Of a DNA stretch of 64,000 nucleotides, positions 45,380-58,598 are shown piece by piece. This DNA is from Cucumis sativus (lineage: Eukaryota; Streptophyta; Magnoliopsida; Cucurbitales; Cucurbitaceae). Made by a program: the position numbers and the translations under genes. The notes below the pieces were generated by a model. That model searched no databases. It had not been told where the DNA came from and was given only the letters and a program-made list of their open reading frames with translations. Location: the NCBI RefSeq assembly GCF_000004075.3, contig NC_026659.2, positions 3,162,001 to 3,226,000 of the forward strand, in the 5' to 3' direction. Within the stretch, counting starts at the first letter, position 1, and each line of letters begins with the position of its first letter.

Positions 45380-48300
45380 TTGATACACAACTGGGATATT
45401 TTTTAAACTTTTCTATTAAACTATAGGGAATATTTTAATTTGTGTTACATGATTACAGAATAATTGTATTGAAAAAAATGATAGTAAACTACCAACCAAT
45501 TAAAAGTCTATTGTTTTGAATTAGTCATGGTTTTGTGTTTCCTTTTTCTTATTTTATTTCACTTCCCAATCATTCCTGCAAGCAAGCTGTCAGAATTAGA
45601 ATGTGGGTTTTTCTTTGGTTCTCTTCTGTGTTCTCATTTCTGTATAAAGAATGTTAGATTTGTTGAAATCTAACAAATGAATTCTTGTAAGGATTCTACT
45701 TCAAACAAAATTTATGTTAATAACCGTTACATTTTTTCGTTGTCAATTAACTTTGAAAAGGAATATATATGAAAGTAGCATCTAAACGATGTTCTACTTG
45801 AGAAGTACCATCTAATAATACATGAGAAAGTATCATATTAATTAGATAAAAAAAAATCGAAACAAAAATTCAATCCAAATAAAAATACGACTCAAGGTGC
45901 TATCTTGAAATGATATATTATGTTTAAGAATCTAGCATAATTATAAAGATAGAAAGATCAAATCTTACCATCTTTATATTAAGATAGATCAGTTTTTCTC
46001 TCATCTACTTGTTAACCCCAAACCCTAACTCTCTTCTCTACATGTAATAAATTTTAGGCAGTATTTATATTTGGTTGGGACTCAATATAAACATTTATAA
46101 AAGTTAATTGTTTGTTATTGGCATTATAAATTATACTTCACCATTAATAGTACTTTTGAATGTTCTCTTGTAATTAAATATAGAAGAAAAATAAAAATGT
46201 ATAAATTGTAATTGTCAACGTTTTACTTTACCTTCAATATTTATATATAGAATTTGGAATAATAAATTAGGTGTAGAAAAAGATAGATAGATAATGAATA
46301 TATTTTTTGTTGGATTAATGGATTGGAACAATGTTTTAAAAAAATGAGGATATAAACCCCACCAACATGTAATAAATATTAATGAAAATGAGTGGCATTT
46401 ATTTTAAATATACCACTAATTGGGTTTGACAAAACATTCTAATAATAATTTCTTTTATATTAATTAACTTCTTATTATTATTTAATTTATACCCTTTAAA
46501 ATTTTCCCAATTTTATCAATTTTAAATTGGTTAAATTCTAAAATTTTGATTGGAATTAAGATGTATTAATAATGGGTATTTGGACCAACTATCAATATTA
46601 ATTTAAAGTTACAAAGCTATATATAGCTAGTGGTTGGGGAAGAGGACCAATATAGCTATAGAAGAAGCATCTCAAGTAATTGGTTGACATTACTTTAGCA
46701 CTAAACTCTATGAGTTAAAGAAAAAGAATTTGTTATTAAATGGCAACGAAATTTAATTAGCAACAAACTATTCCATCATGGAATCACGTCTTGATTATTA
46801 AATTAAGGGTTTTTAATAGGCTTAATAGACTGCATGGAATGTGTCAAAAGCTATACATATGTATAGCTATCACCAAATTTAAGATTTCTCATATATATCA
46901 TATGCTATAAAGACGAGGACCATGATGTATGCATATATATGGATGTATTCCACACGTATGTTTTGGTATATTTTGATTAATGATTTCAACTTTACTATCT
47001 CAGTGAGTCAATTACCACTGTGTTGGTGATGGTAGGGTTTTTCTTTTTTCTTTGGGAGAGAGTTTGATATGTGTGTGAAGAATTTGAATATTTCATGTGT
47101 TTAAACTATTTGAATTATGTTTAAAGTTGGATAAAACAAAGTGATTCTCGTAGTTAATTCTTATTTGTTTAGTTTCTAAATTTCTAAATGTTATTCATTA
47201 ATTAAATCTATGTAACATGCTTAACCTAAAATAGAGCGTGACCAACGTTTTCAATATATATCTAAACTGTGGGAGTGAGTATGATAGATCGAAAAATAGA
47301 GAGTTGATCCACCAAACTGAAGTTGATCAGTTGGTTTCGAAAAGTTTCAAAATTGAGAATCTTCAAAAAGTAGTAAGTGTTAAACCGACAAAAACCGACC
47401 GACCGACCGACCTTTACTCATCAACGTCAAAGTCAGTTTAAACATTTATTAAATTGACTATGGGCGATTTTGTTAAAAAACCAACTCAACCAACTAATGA
47501 TCACCCATAATATTAAAGAATCACCAAATATATGCAAATATTAGAAAATGCATGGTTTTCACAAGGGAACAATGACTAGGCATTGCCTAGGCTACATCGA
47601 TAATAGACACTAAAATATAGATCGATAGAATATGGAAATTTTCTATATTTTATAAATAATTTTTTGATCAACTTTAATGAAAATTATGTTCGATAATTAC
47701 AAATTTGCCATTTAAATAATTACATGAAGACATTAGGAAAAAATAAAGTTAATTCGTTACTACGTGAAAACATTAGGAAAAGATAAAGTTAATTAAGGAA
47801 TGAGTTGAAATTTGAAACTATATAGTATATATATATAGATGTAATATTTAAAATAGAGAAGAATAAATTTGAGTAATACAAATGGAGTTTTGGTTGAGAT
47901 TGGACGAAGTCCACTCTTTCCCCACAAGCAACCGATCATCATACCGAACCACCGTGCCGGCCGTCGCTGATTATTATTATTCAATATATATATAATTTAA
48001 ATAAGTATTTATTACAATGTTGAATAAGAGAGTATTGAAGAATGGATTGAATAAAAACTATTTTTACCATTCTTTTTTAAAAAATTATAATTAATTTATC
48101 AAATTAATCTATAATTGCATTTCATAAATTAAAATCAAATAGTTATCGAACAAATTTTGTTTTAAATCATTTTACGAAACAAAAGAACAGAAACGATCAA
48201 TTGAAATGATTATAAATCGGATCGAAACATTTTAGTGGATTATAATTGCATTTTACCAAAAAAAGAAAAAAAGAGATAATAGGCTTATGAACTATTTTCT

Positions 48301-49080
48301 ATTGCTTTTTCATGTTTAGTTTATTGAGTTTTTTTTTTTCTAAAGAGAATTATGAAGGTAAATGATTGTAGGTCAACTATATATGGATGGACAACAAGGA
48401 TATAGAAGAAGAACATGATTATAGATATCAACATTGAATTTGAATAATTTATATATATATATATATAAAGGTTTTTGTATATTATGTGAATGATAAATAA
48501 AATTATTCTTTTAGATGCTAATTATTTACCCACAATTGTTTTTTTTTTAATTACAATTAATTCTTTGTTTAGAGTTTTTCTTTCTTCTTTTCTAAGTCAA
48601 TATCTTGAATAGTCAATGTATAAACATAATTAATTAAGTAGGTAGAAGGTGGATTACTATCTTAGTTTTAAAAACACATATACTTTTTGAGTCAATATGA
48701 TATATAAACTTCTATCTTGTTTCTACAATGATGAGATAAACGATATAAAATAATGATATTAAATTACATATCATATAAAGGTATAGAAATTTGAATTCTT
48801 ACTTTTCAAATATTGAACTAAAAAACATTAAAAAAAGAAAGATCAAATGACGATATTGAGTGAATTTGAATTATTAAGACTTCTTATATAATTATTTGGA
48901 TAGTTTTTAAAAGTTAACTAACTTATAAATCCATTTCAGTTTTCAATCTTATAAGGTTATATGTTTTATTATCCGACCTTAATTTTAATAATATGATTTT
49001 AAAAATTAATTAGAAAACATACATATATATATATGTATATGTACACATACGTGGATATGTATATATATATATATATTTAT
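45380..49080. other. AT-rich intergenic DNA
   Basis: No gene supported. Noted: a GACC tetranucleotide run at about 47395-47411, a GC-richer patch at 47880-47970 (see findings), and a TA microsatellite at about 48450-48468. Confidence 0.5.
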
Positions 49081-49087
49081 TATTATT

Positions 49088-49172
49088 TTTTTAAGTTGAT
49101 GAGATTTGAACACATGACTTTTTAGATTTGAACAAGACTACTACAATATCATCTGAACTAACTAATATAAAA
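49088..49172 (-). mobile_element. tRNA-like SINE head
   Basis: Minus strand: TAGTTCAGATGATA fits a Pol III A box (TRGYNNARNNG) and GTGTTCAAATCTC fits a B box (GGTTCRANNCC), with a second B-like TGTTCAAATC between them. An A-rich tail follows. No full tRNA cloverleaf forms, so this is a tRNA-derived SINE relic rather than a tRNA gene. Confidence 0.45.
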
Positions 49173-49584
49173 TTTTGAATTAATCTATAAAAGTAAAGTT
49201 AATATTATATATATACTTAATTTCATTAAAAGTAAAATTAACGAGGATTTAAATTGAACATGACAAAACTTATTTTTACATTTGAATCATCTCAAAATTG
49301 TCAATTATCAAAAGAATACTCTTCGAGAGTTTTATATCGAAAAAAAATTAGATGGTGCCTAAGACATACAAAATTCTTCCTAAAAAAGTAAAAGTAAATC
49401 TCAACATATAATGAAAAAAAAAAAAAAAAAGAAATTAAGTGATGCCTAAATTGTACTTAATCGTTACTCCTTTACCCTCACCAAGTTTTTTTCTTTATTG
49501 ATCATTATACCAATTAAACATTCAAGAACGATGGGCCTAAATTAACAATCGTATAAGTTCAAATTGAGAACATTAAAAAATGGG

Positions 49585-49790
49585 ATAGTGCTAAATTTAG
49601 CAATTAAATTCAAAATAATTAAGTATATAACAACATTTTAAAAAAATTGCAAATATAGCAAAATTTGTCAAGTTCGATAGATCAAGTTGTAAAAATTGGT
49701 CTATCAGTAATACAAGTCTATCAGCGATAGTTTTGTTAGATTTGCAATTATTTTTTTAAATATTGTTGTATCCTTAATTATTATTCTTCA
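49585..49790. mobile_element. Small TIR element, best preserved of the TCTATC family
   Basis: Left arm AATTAAGTATATAACAACAT with TTTTAAAAAAATTGCAAATA, right arm the inverted form ending ATTGTTGTATCCTTAATT. The core holds TTCGATAGATCA, GGTCTATCAGTAATA and TCTATCAGCGATAG. It has no coding capacity. Confidence 0.6.
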
Positions 49791-50351
49791 AATGACCATC
49801 AATTACAAATACTTTTCAAAAAGAAAGTTTCACTTGTACGAAGGATTCATATCGACGACCAAATCCATCGAATCAAAATATATATGTATTATGTACTTAT
49901 AACTACGTTCCACGAGTAGAGCAATGCATTTGAACGTAATATATTTCCAATATCTATAAAGAATCTGTTTTTACACTTCAACTATACTTTAATTAACATT
50001 TAAAACAAATATTCAAAGATTAAAACATATATTCAAAGGACATGAACATGGTTCAAGCACTTTTCAGATTGTATGTTTCTTCAATTCAAATAACCCTTAT
50101 TCAACAATGAATCCAATCTGACCATGAACCATTTGGATTGCTTCGTTTATCCACAAATTAAGAAGAGGGGGAGAAAAAAAATGAAATACTGATTGTATAT
50201 AAGGCTGAAAGAGAAATTATATGTATCCCAAGGCAGACCAATTATTTTATCTCAGGTGGATTTCATGTATTTTGTTCAATGTTTCCTTTCCAATTAGAAT
50301 TTGAATCTCTTTTTTTCCTCGGAGATGTCCTCTCCCTCTTACGGTGTCTCA

Positions 50352-50490
50352 CCATGTTCCAATGATAATCAGAAACCATTGGTTACTAAGATTGAAAATG
50401 AATATGGAAACGTTCAGTCTTCTTTGGGGTCTGCTGCTAAATCCTAAATTCAGTGTGGAACTGCAACGTCCATGGCTACATATTTTAAAG
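50352..50490 (+). pseudogene. Beta-galactosidase (GH35) exon fossil
   Basis: In one frame the plus strand reads QKPLVTKIENEYGNVQSSLG followed by SAAKS, a stop, then IQCGTATSMAT. This matches the plant beta-galactosidase signature ...TQIENEYGNV...YGAAGKSYIQWCANMA. The stop stands where Tyr is expected, and Trp-Cys is changed to Cys-Gly. The IENEYG motif holds the general acid/base Glu of the enzyme. Neighbouring exons were not found on either side, so this is an isolated, decayed exon-sized piece. Confidence 0.65.
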
Positions 50491-51132
50491 CTTTTATTTC
50501 CAACTAATTCAATATCTAGTAAGCATTCCAACCGTATGGAATGGAATAGGTTAGGCTGATCAGTTTTTTGAGATCATCCGGTTTGTTGAACACCCCTAGA
50601 ACACAGCAAAAGAAAACACAATTCCAAAATTTGTGAACCCCAACAACCCTTACACAGCCTCTAGCTTCTTTTTAAATTTCCAAAATTTGTACACAAGTTC
50701 AAGCAAATTTAGAAGAACAATAATCATATAATTAAAACACTGCCAAACTCATCTGTTTCTCATAAGAAATCAAAATACAATTTACCAAATGACCTTATCC
50801 CCCAAAAAAATTTTAAAAAGTACCCAGGATGGGGAAGGGAGCTCTAAACTTAATACATGTGAACATCCACTTTGATAGCTGATATAGGACAAAAGTAAGT
50901 ACAGCAATATATATTACTTAAATGTAATCATCAATTTTGAATAATACACCTTCATACCCTATTCATATTCTTCAACAAATGTATATGCACAACTTTCATG
51001 CAATTTAATCAAGTCAAATCAACTGATCATAATATAAAGCAGAGGACAACAAATGCAAACAATTTTCTTCTTATACCCTCTTTTCTTCTTGTATATGTAG
51101 TATTCTTGATTTATTCATTTTGTACCTGAAAC

Positions 51133-53957
51133 TCACAAGTCTCGAAAGAATCTGTTGTTGATCCCAGCTCTGTACATATGTAATTCTATAGCTGTAGCTG
51201 TTATACTCACCTCCATATATGCTGGAACGAACAGAACTTCACCTTCTTGCAATGTAGTTTCTTCGGAATAGCCTGTGATAATTGTCCCTTTCCCGGACAT
51301 CACTAGAAACAGAGATGGTCCTGGGACGGATGGGAACGACACGGATGCAGCTTGTGGGAGAATACAGCGATCGACTTCAAATTCATCGAATGGAGGGGCG
51401 TATTTTCTTGTGTATTCATTCAAGGAAACTCCTCTCAAAATTTCAGGAAAACCCTGTGATGAAGAAACTGATTATAAGCAATCTTCTCTCAATGAAACTC
51501 CAAGGCAAAAACACAAAGAGGAAAGATTTCAACTATTTCCCTTATCTTCAATGAGTAATAATGGAAGATCAATATGAATCATTAACCAAGTCGTTTGAGA
51601 TCGTACTACCGAGGCATATTTTTAATTACTTTCTGTTAGCAAGCACTAGAAAAAGGAAAAAAAAGATACTCATCTGGAAATATAAGCGAGCTCCAACAAA
51701 TATATAAATATCGATATATGAAATTTATAAAAGAAGGGAAAAATGCCCAAACCAAAGGAGTTATAAAAAGATTTCTCCAATTGGTCAAGAGAGATGTATG
51801 TTTGCATCAAGTCATAATAGACTCTAAGAGCTCCAACCAATATGAAAGCTTGACAACATATATAATGTGCATTTAAGACTAACATCGAAACTAAAAAAAA
51901 ATGCAAATTAATTAATTTGAATAAGCCTTTAGACTCCAAGAAAGAGGACATGGAAAACAAGAACCAATAATAGCATATAATCAGTTTACATATTAGAATC
52001 ACATCTATAAAAACCAGCTCCTGCAAACAATATGTGATTACCTGTTTGTAGTTGAGCATTGAAAGAAGTGCTTGAACGTCTCTTTTTTTAGAGGTAAGGC
52101 CTGCACGAACAACATTGTCTGAGGTTGCCATACACTCGATGCATTCCCCAGATATATATGCATGGGGTTCATTTGGACCAACATATAATGCTTCGCCTGG
52201 TTTTAACTCCACATAGTTGAGAAAATATGCTGCTAGTATACCAACATCAGCAGGATATTGACTTTCTAGTCTGAGAATCAATTGTTCTTTGGCAGATAAT
52301 TGTCTCTTCTGATGAAAGAAAAAGAAGGTAATACAATGAGTAGTTGCATAAAACTATACGAAAACAAATGAATAATATTTTGCAGAGATTGATGAAGTGA
52401 AAGAACAATTTAAGCTTTATTATGAAATATATCCTATTGATCACAGAACTTCCTATCGATGGTAACCCTTGAGATTTAAAAAAAAAAAAGTCGCCACTGA
52501 AAAATGCCAAATTCTGCTGACAAGATCATTTGTAGAGATATAAAATAAAACTTCAATTACCTTTTTCTCCAAACTAAGACGTCTTTTTAGTTTACATACA
52601 GCCTCGCGAACTATGCCCTTGTTAGATGACATGATCTGACTAAATATGGACTCAAAAAGTTGTTTTACTTTCTCCTTCCCATCTTGCTCACTATCGTGAG
52701 AGAACTTCTCTGCATCAGCACATTGGACCAATTCTACTATCTCAGGAACGCTACTAAGCACCGCCTTGAGCTCCTGAAAAACAATGAAATAAGTAAAATC
52801 AAATGACATGGGTTTTGCAATGTAAACGAATCTATAAAGAAACTTCATTCATTATCAGTTACTAATAGTCTTTGTTTATTTTTCTGAATTTTCAGCCATC
52901 TGGAAATACATACACGATTAACCAAAAAGCGGAATTAACATCTTGATTTGAGCTTCTTTCATCTCTCTAAATCCAATTAGTGTAATAAGAACAGAGTAAG
53001 AATCATTAAGATATTTAAAGTAAGTTTAAGAAACTTTTTGAAAACCCCAGAAGAGTAAGTCTCTGGTACTATATGTTATGGTACCTTAGAGCTGATGAAC
53101 CCACAGAGGGCTTCAAATCTTGTCAATGCTAGAGCCATTTCAGGCTTGTGGTTATCATCTTTATAGATGCTTGGTTGAGCTTCGTTCAAGGATCTCGCCA
53201 AATCTTTATCTGGATGAGCCTGAATAGATAAAGCCTTCTCTATCGACAGCACCTATGCTCCCAATAAGAAATCATCAAGTTGCAGTCCAACTGAACTCAA
53301 AACATTAACATCAAGGAAAATAAGAACAGTAATTGAGGTTCGAGAACTAATTGAACATACAATTCAAAGAGCTGCAGCAAACAATTTTCGGTAATGAAGC
53401 ATTAATGTCATTCAACAGGCAAATGCTCAGCATCCAAATTAATTCACACACCGACACAATGCAGAGCATAATTAAAACCCAAAATTCGTGTCCGATTGTG
53501 AAATCTTGAAAGAAATCAAGCCCACCGACAAAACACATTCCCCAAGGATCTAAAGGAAAATAAAGCCGACCTTGAAAAGAAACGGAAGATCGCCTCCCCA
53601 TTTCCTCGCAACCTTATCACCAAGCACAGCAACCGGATCGACGGAGATACAATCCTTAAGACTCAGGGGTTTGGATCCAAACGCCGCGACAGCATTATTA
53701 TCCCGTCCATAAACAACAAAAGACGGACCAGATTTATGCGTCCCAATCCAGAATTCTGCGTAACATTCCCCCGGATCGACATTGCAGCGACCTGAATTGA
53801 GAAAAAACAGCCTCGCAACTTGGGAATTACACCCAATAACTCCCCAATCGTAGTTTTGAACACAGCATTTTAGACGAAGGAGCCGCTTCCTCCTGTCGGC
53901 GCCAAACAGTCTCTTCTTCCTACACTTCCTCAATTTCTTATCATCTTCCTCGTCCAT
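51133..53957 (-). CDS. PMI1: Mannose-6-phosphate isomerase (type I phosphomannose isomerase)
   Basis: Five exons, 53957-53571, 53252-53085, 52773-52561, 52308-52042 and 51453-51133, all in phase 0, give 451 residues. The enzyme interconverts mannose 6-phosphate and fructose 6-phosphate and feeds GDP-mannose, ascorbate and glycan synthesis in the cytosol. The zinc ligands of type I enzymes are present: Gln140 and His142 (SIQAHPDK), Glu167 (HKPEMA) and His305 (GPNEPHAY). Other conserved blocks are [39 protein letters not shown] and a C-terminal cupin ([18 protein letters not shown]). The first 25 residues are highly basic ([13 protein letters not shown]), unusual for this enzyme and without a clear targeting meaning. 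All introns are GT-AG. PMI1 or PMI2 cannot be told apart. Confidence 0.94.
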
Positions 53958-54309
53958 TGGTCATCAACGAGAAGCACACAAATGGAGGTTGTTAACGTAA
54001 TCCTTCCCATATGCTGTAAATTTGACAAACAAATTAGACTCCAAATTAAGCGAAAACTTCCTAGATAAGGTAACAGAGCCATATGTATAAAGAAAAGAAA
54101 AAAAGAAAATCTTCCTCATTTCACCTTGTCCTCGTGCCCACTCTGCTCCCATCCGCTTGCCGCCCAAAACGCCGCTGGAAATGGAGAATTCCTTCGCCTG
54201 AAGCTCAGAATGGGAGAGATCAGAAATCAAGATCTGAGATTTAAAGAAGAAAGAAAGATAAAAAGAGAGAAAGAATGAAGAGTGAAGAGTAACGTTTTTG
54301 GAGTTTGGA

Positions 54310-54570
54310 GTGAGTACCACTGGAAATCAAGGGAGTGGAGGAGAGAAAGGCCGTGAGAGAGACCGATGGAGTGGAATGAGAGAAAGGCCGCGAGGGAGAT
54401 CGACCGTGAGGTAGGTCGACTGTGACGGCGAGGGCGACGGCGAGGGAGCAAAGTAGTAAGCGGTGAGTTGAGAGAAGTGATTAAGATGACCGACAGGAAG
54501 GAGAATGAAGATGACGGTCGGTGTTGAAGGCCGAAGAAGGAGTGAAGGGAAATCGCCGAAGGAAGAAACT
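54310..54570 (-). other. GC-rich leader exon region of the isomerase gene, with internal duplication
   Basis: A pyrimidine- and GC-rich stretch on the minus strand, followed by a plausible donor (TTTCCAGTG|GTACTC at about 54316). It contains a unit of about 37 bp, GAGAGAAAGGCCGTGAGAGA on the plus strand at about 54340, repeated with changes at about 54378. It probably is the first, non-coding exon. Upstream of it (54600-54660) lies a CCCGACCAACCCGAACC-type patch. Confidence 0.4.
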
Positions 54571-54699
54571 GAAAACTGAAAAATGAAAATCCTATTAAAT
54601 TTATAAATGTTTAAAATGATGTGGCCTTGGGTCGGTTCACCCCGACCAACCCGAACCGGGAAATAATTAACCCAACCATTGAGTTGTTAACCACTTGTG

Positions 54700-57600
54700 T
54701 TGATGCACATTCTCAACATTATATCTTATATGGTCTTTAAATCAAAATTTTAATATCCAATCTAAATTGATTCAATTATGAAAGTAAGTTTTGACTCGTA
54801 ATTGATACAACAACGATACTATCTTTCAAGTGATACAACTTTCAAGTTTTTCAATATTTTTATTCCCTTGAATCTTTTATTTTTAAATAGATTTGTAGGA
54901 TTTTGTACATCATTTTTATAATTGTCCACGTTTAGCACATGTGGTAGAAGTATTTGTAAATTTGTATAGAAACATGGGTGGTCAATCAATTTCCATTATA
55001 GTTGTCCTTATTTTACAAAATAGAAGTATTTTGTTTAATTTCGTATTTCATTCGTTGAACTAAACTAGTTTTTATCTATTTTATATTCTTATACGATTAT
55101 GAGCCAAAAGAATGACAACAAAGACATTTCAATCTCAGATGGAAGTGAATAAAGGAGACCTCACAATTGAACACTAAGAGGACTTGATTGACTTCTACCA
55201 TGCCATAGTTATATAACAATAGTACAATTTTATTAGATTCACCGCCTCCAACTAGTTGGATTCCATTCCATTTATAACGATCTACTTCTTACGAGTGCTT
55301 AAAATTGTTAAATATTATATTCACTTTTTCTTCGCCTATCAACTTAATCTATTAGGTTAAATTGGTGATTTAATATGGTATTATCACACCAAGTGGTAAG
55401 AAAAAAGGTTATGTGTTTAATTAAGTAAAAAATAATCGACTCTAAATTGTGAAAAATAAAAAAAATTCATAGTAATTTAAAAAATCTTGTCAATATCTAA
55501 AAAAGATACGTTAAATTTATAGAAATAAAAAACGAAATAGTAATGGAGAATTCCAACGCATAAGAATTTAAAACGAAACACGAAAACATAGATTGATATT
55601 ACACTCAACAAATCAACAAATGATTAGAAGAAAACAAAAACCCGAGTTTTACACGTGAAATAGGTTGGGAGGATATCCCTATGATAGATTCTTTGTAAAC
55701 ATATCTCAACTTTTTAGCTTTACATTGATTGAATAATAACGAGATCAAACATTTTCTTTTTCTTATTCTAACCACAATTAATTTGATTTTAAATTATTTC
55801 AAGTGACCATGATTTAATATGTTGTCAATTTAATACAAAACCCTATGTATTTAAATCTTTACAAGGACAGAATTTTGTCTCATTCAATTCTGAATTTAGC
55901 TATCAAAAAAAAAAAAAAAAACTTAGTCTATGCTGTGATGTGTGACCAATGGGTCGATAATAATCACTCAAAAGGGTTTGTTTATATATGTGGACAAGAA
56001 TGTTATAAAAACCAATATTAAAAGTGCATAAGAAAATGACAAATATATATGGGGGTAGGTAATAACTATAGCAAATTATACCACTAAGTTTGATTAAATT
56101 CAATTGTGTGTTCTTTTCCTAATTAATATTTTATTTCATAAAAATATAAATAATATTCATTAAAGCCCTATGAAAGTTAAGTGGTTGTTTTAATTACATA
56201 TTCATTTGAAATTTAAAGTGTGGTCGTAATTCGAATGTGTAATAATTAGATGAAGTTGTAATAATAGTGATGAGATTAATCTCTGGCTGGCTATATATAA
56301 CTGTTTAATAATTTGTATACAAATAAGTTAAATTGTAATCATAAGTCTAATCCATATAATATAATTAATAATGAAAATAGTAATTTTAATGATTACCAAT
56401 CTCTTTTATGAATTAAAAAAAAATATTATAGAAAATTAGATAAATTTTAAGTAGTTTAAATTTTGTACTATATTTAAAAAATAGCTACTTTTTTCACAAA
56501 TATTATGAATAATAATTAAGTATATAATAATATTTATAAAAAAATTGTAAATATAACAAAATCTATGATAGACTTGAAGATTTTGTTATATTTATAATGT
56601 TTTTAAAATATTATTATATACTTTAAGTTGAATCTAATGGTTATATTTGAAACTATCTTTTTTTTTTCTTTAACATAACTTATTAAGAAAAATGATCAAA
56701 AAATAATAAAAATGGACCAAAGATAATTTTTATTTTTTTTATTAATCCCTATTTATTAATTATAAAACTTAATACCTAAACAAAAAATGGATTGTTTGAA
56801 AAAAACAATTATTTCAAAATTTCGTAAATGATTTTTTTTTCCCAAAACAATATTGGTATGAATATTCCTAATATACTATTATGAATATTCCTTCTATATA
56901 TATATATATAAAAACAAAATATTCTACTATATAAAATCTATATAATGAATAATATATTCGCTTTGAACAAATAACAATAATATGAGTCCCCAATCTTAAA
57001 TTTTGTAGATCAAGTGAAACTCATAATTGAGATTGGAATCTGATCAAACTTCACGGATTTCGAGATGAAATAATGCATATGGAATGTGCTTAGACTGAGA
57101 GAGACAATAAAGTTTGATATGGGTTTTTGTTTGTCTTAAAAAAAAATTGAATAGACGATGATCGATGAATGTGGTGAAAAAAATACAGTTTGAATCTCTT
57201 CGTATAATCTAATATGTAATCTCATAATAAAATTATTCTTATGATCAATAACAATACATGATAGTGTGTAGTAAAAGAAAATAATTGAACCTACGATTGA
57301 TTTTCATCAAAGACTCAAATAACGATAAAAGAGTAACTAATAATTAATTTCTACATTTCTAAATTATCATTGATTACGTTTGAAATACGCTCTTAAAAAA
57401 ATATATAGGACTATTGATAGATCCATTATGTTATTGATATATATGAAGTCTACAACTAACTAGGAAAATCAAACTCAAGCATTCTTTGTTTAATTGTTAA
57501 AAACCACGTGATGATAATATTCAAACAGATGAATTAAGAAGTCTAACATCAAAATGATTTGATATATATAATCATTAATGTAACTGAAAGTTTGATATAA

Positions 57601-58500
57601 GATATAGTAATATTAATTGTGATACAAACTAATACCATAGTCTTTGTTGAAAAATGAAAAAGAAGCATTGACCATAAAATCAGGAATTTGGAGAGAAGCC
57701 CACATGCATATGGTTGAGAGAAAAAAAACCAAAGAAAAATAAAAGATTAGGCTTTTTTTTTCTATATTGTTTTCACTCATTTTAAAGCAACATTACAATT
57801 TTAACGTAATTATCCTTTTAAAAAAAAGCCATTAGAACGGACTACAAAGTTGAATTTTTTTAGCAAACTCGAAAGATAAAAAATGCTTTTAAAAACTTTT
57901 TTTTTTTTACAAAGGAAACATATGGGATATAGTGTGCTTCCGAACATCTCCATGTAGATTTTATGAATGATGAAAGGATAATAAGAGGATGTCAAGTTTT
58001 TTGGAGTTCAAAATTTGGCTTTTTAAAACATCGGTAGAAAATATATAAATAAACAAAAATTTGAAAATGCCGTAAGAATTTTCAATTTATATTCCTTTGC
58101 TAACGAAATATTACAAACTAACTAAAAACAAACTAAGTATTATGAAAGAGTGTGTGGTATAGATGGGAAAATTACATAGACACCTAATTCTCCTTTCCTA
58201 ATAATTCACTTTTCATCAATACCATAAAATATAAAAAAGAAAAATTGTCAACTTAGTAAAGTGCATTAGAAGCACAAACAAAGAGGGGCATTCATTCCCC
58301 TTTACAAAACCAACACACAAACCATAGCATCCAACCCTACCTTCAAGATAGGCCCTCCCATAAATCTCTCTAAGGAAGTGCTTTTTCAAATATGCTTCAT
58401 AACAAAGTGATTGCGTATATCAAAAACCTACTTTTCCTTTTCTAATCTCCTTTTTACACATTCATATATATATATATATATGGTTCATATTGGATTATTG
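54700..58500. other. AT-rich intergenic DNA
   Basis: No gene supported. A SINE-like B box region (GGTTATGTGTTTAATT near 55408) and the small TIR element at 56.5 kb are the only ordered pieces. Confidence 0.5.
56514..56626. mobile_element. Short TIR element with 50-bp arms
   Basis: The left arm (56514-56564: TTAAGTATATAATAATATTT then ATTGTAAATATAACAAAATCT) and the right arm (56577-56626, inverted) match at more than 85 percent of positions by eye. The loop is ATGATAGACTTGA. It is the most compact member of the family seen here. Confidence 0.65.
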
Positions 58501-58516
58501 TTATGTGCATTATTAT

Positions 58517-58524
58517 TATATAAA
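58517..58524 (+). promoter_or_regulatory. TATA box of the endoglucanase gene
   Basis: TATATAAA lies 75 nt upstream of the ATG at 58599, with AT-rich surroundings. Confidence 0.5.
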
Positions 58525-58598
58525 GCCTTGCGGAAGGATACACGTTTTCATATATACACATATATGGTGAAGAAACATATATACAGAAGAAATAAATT

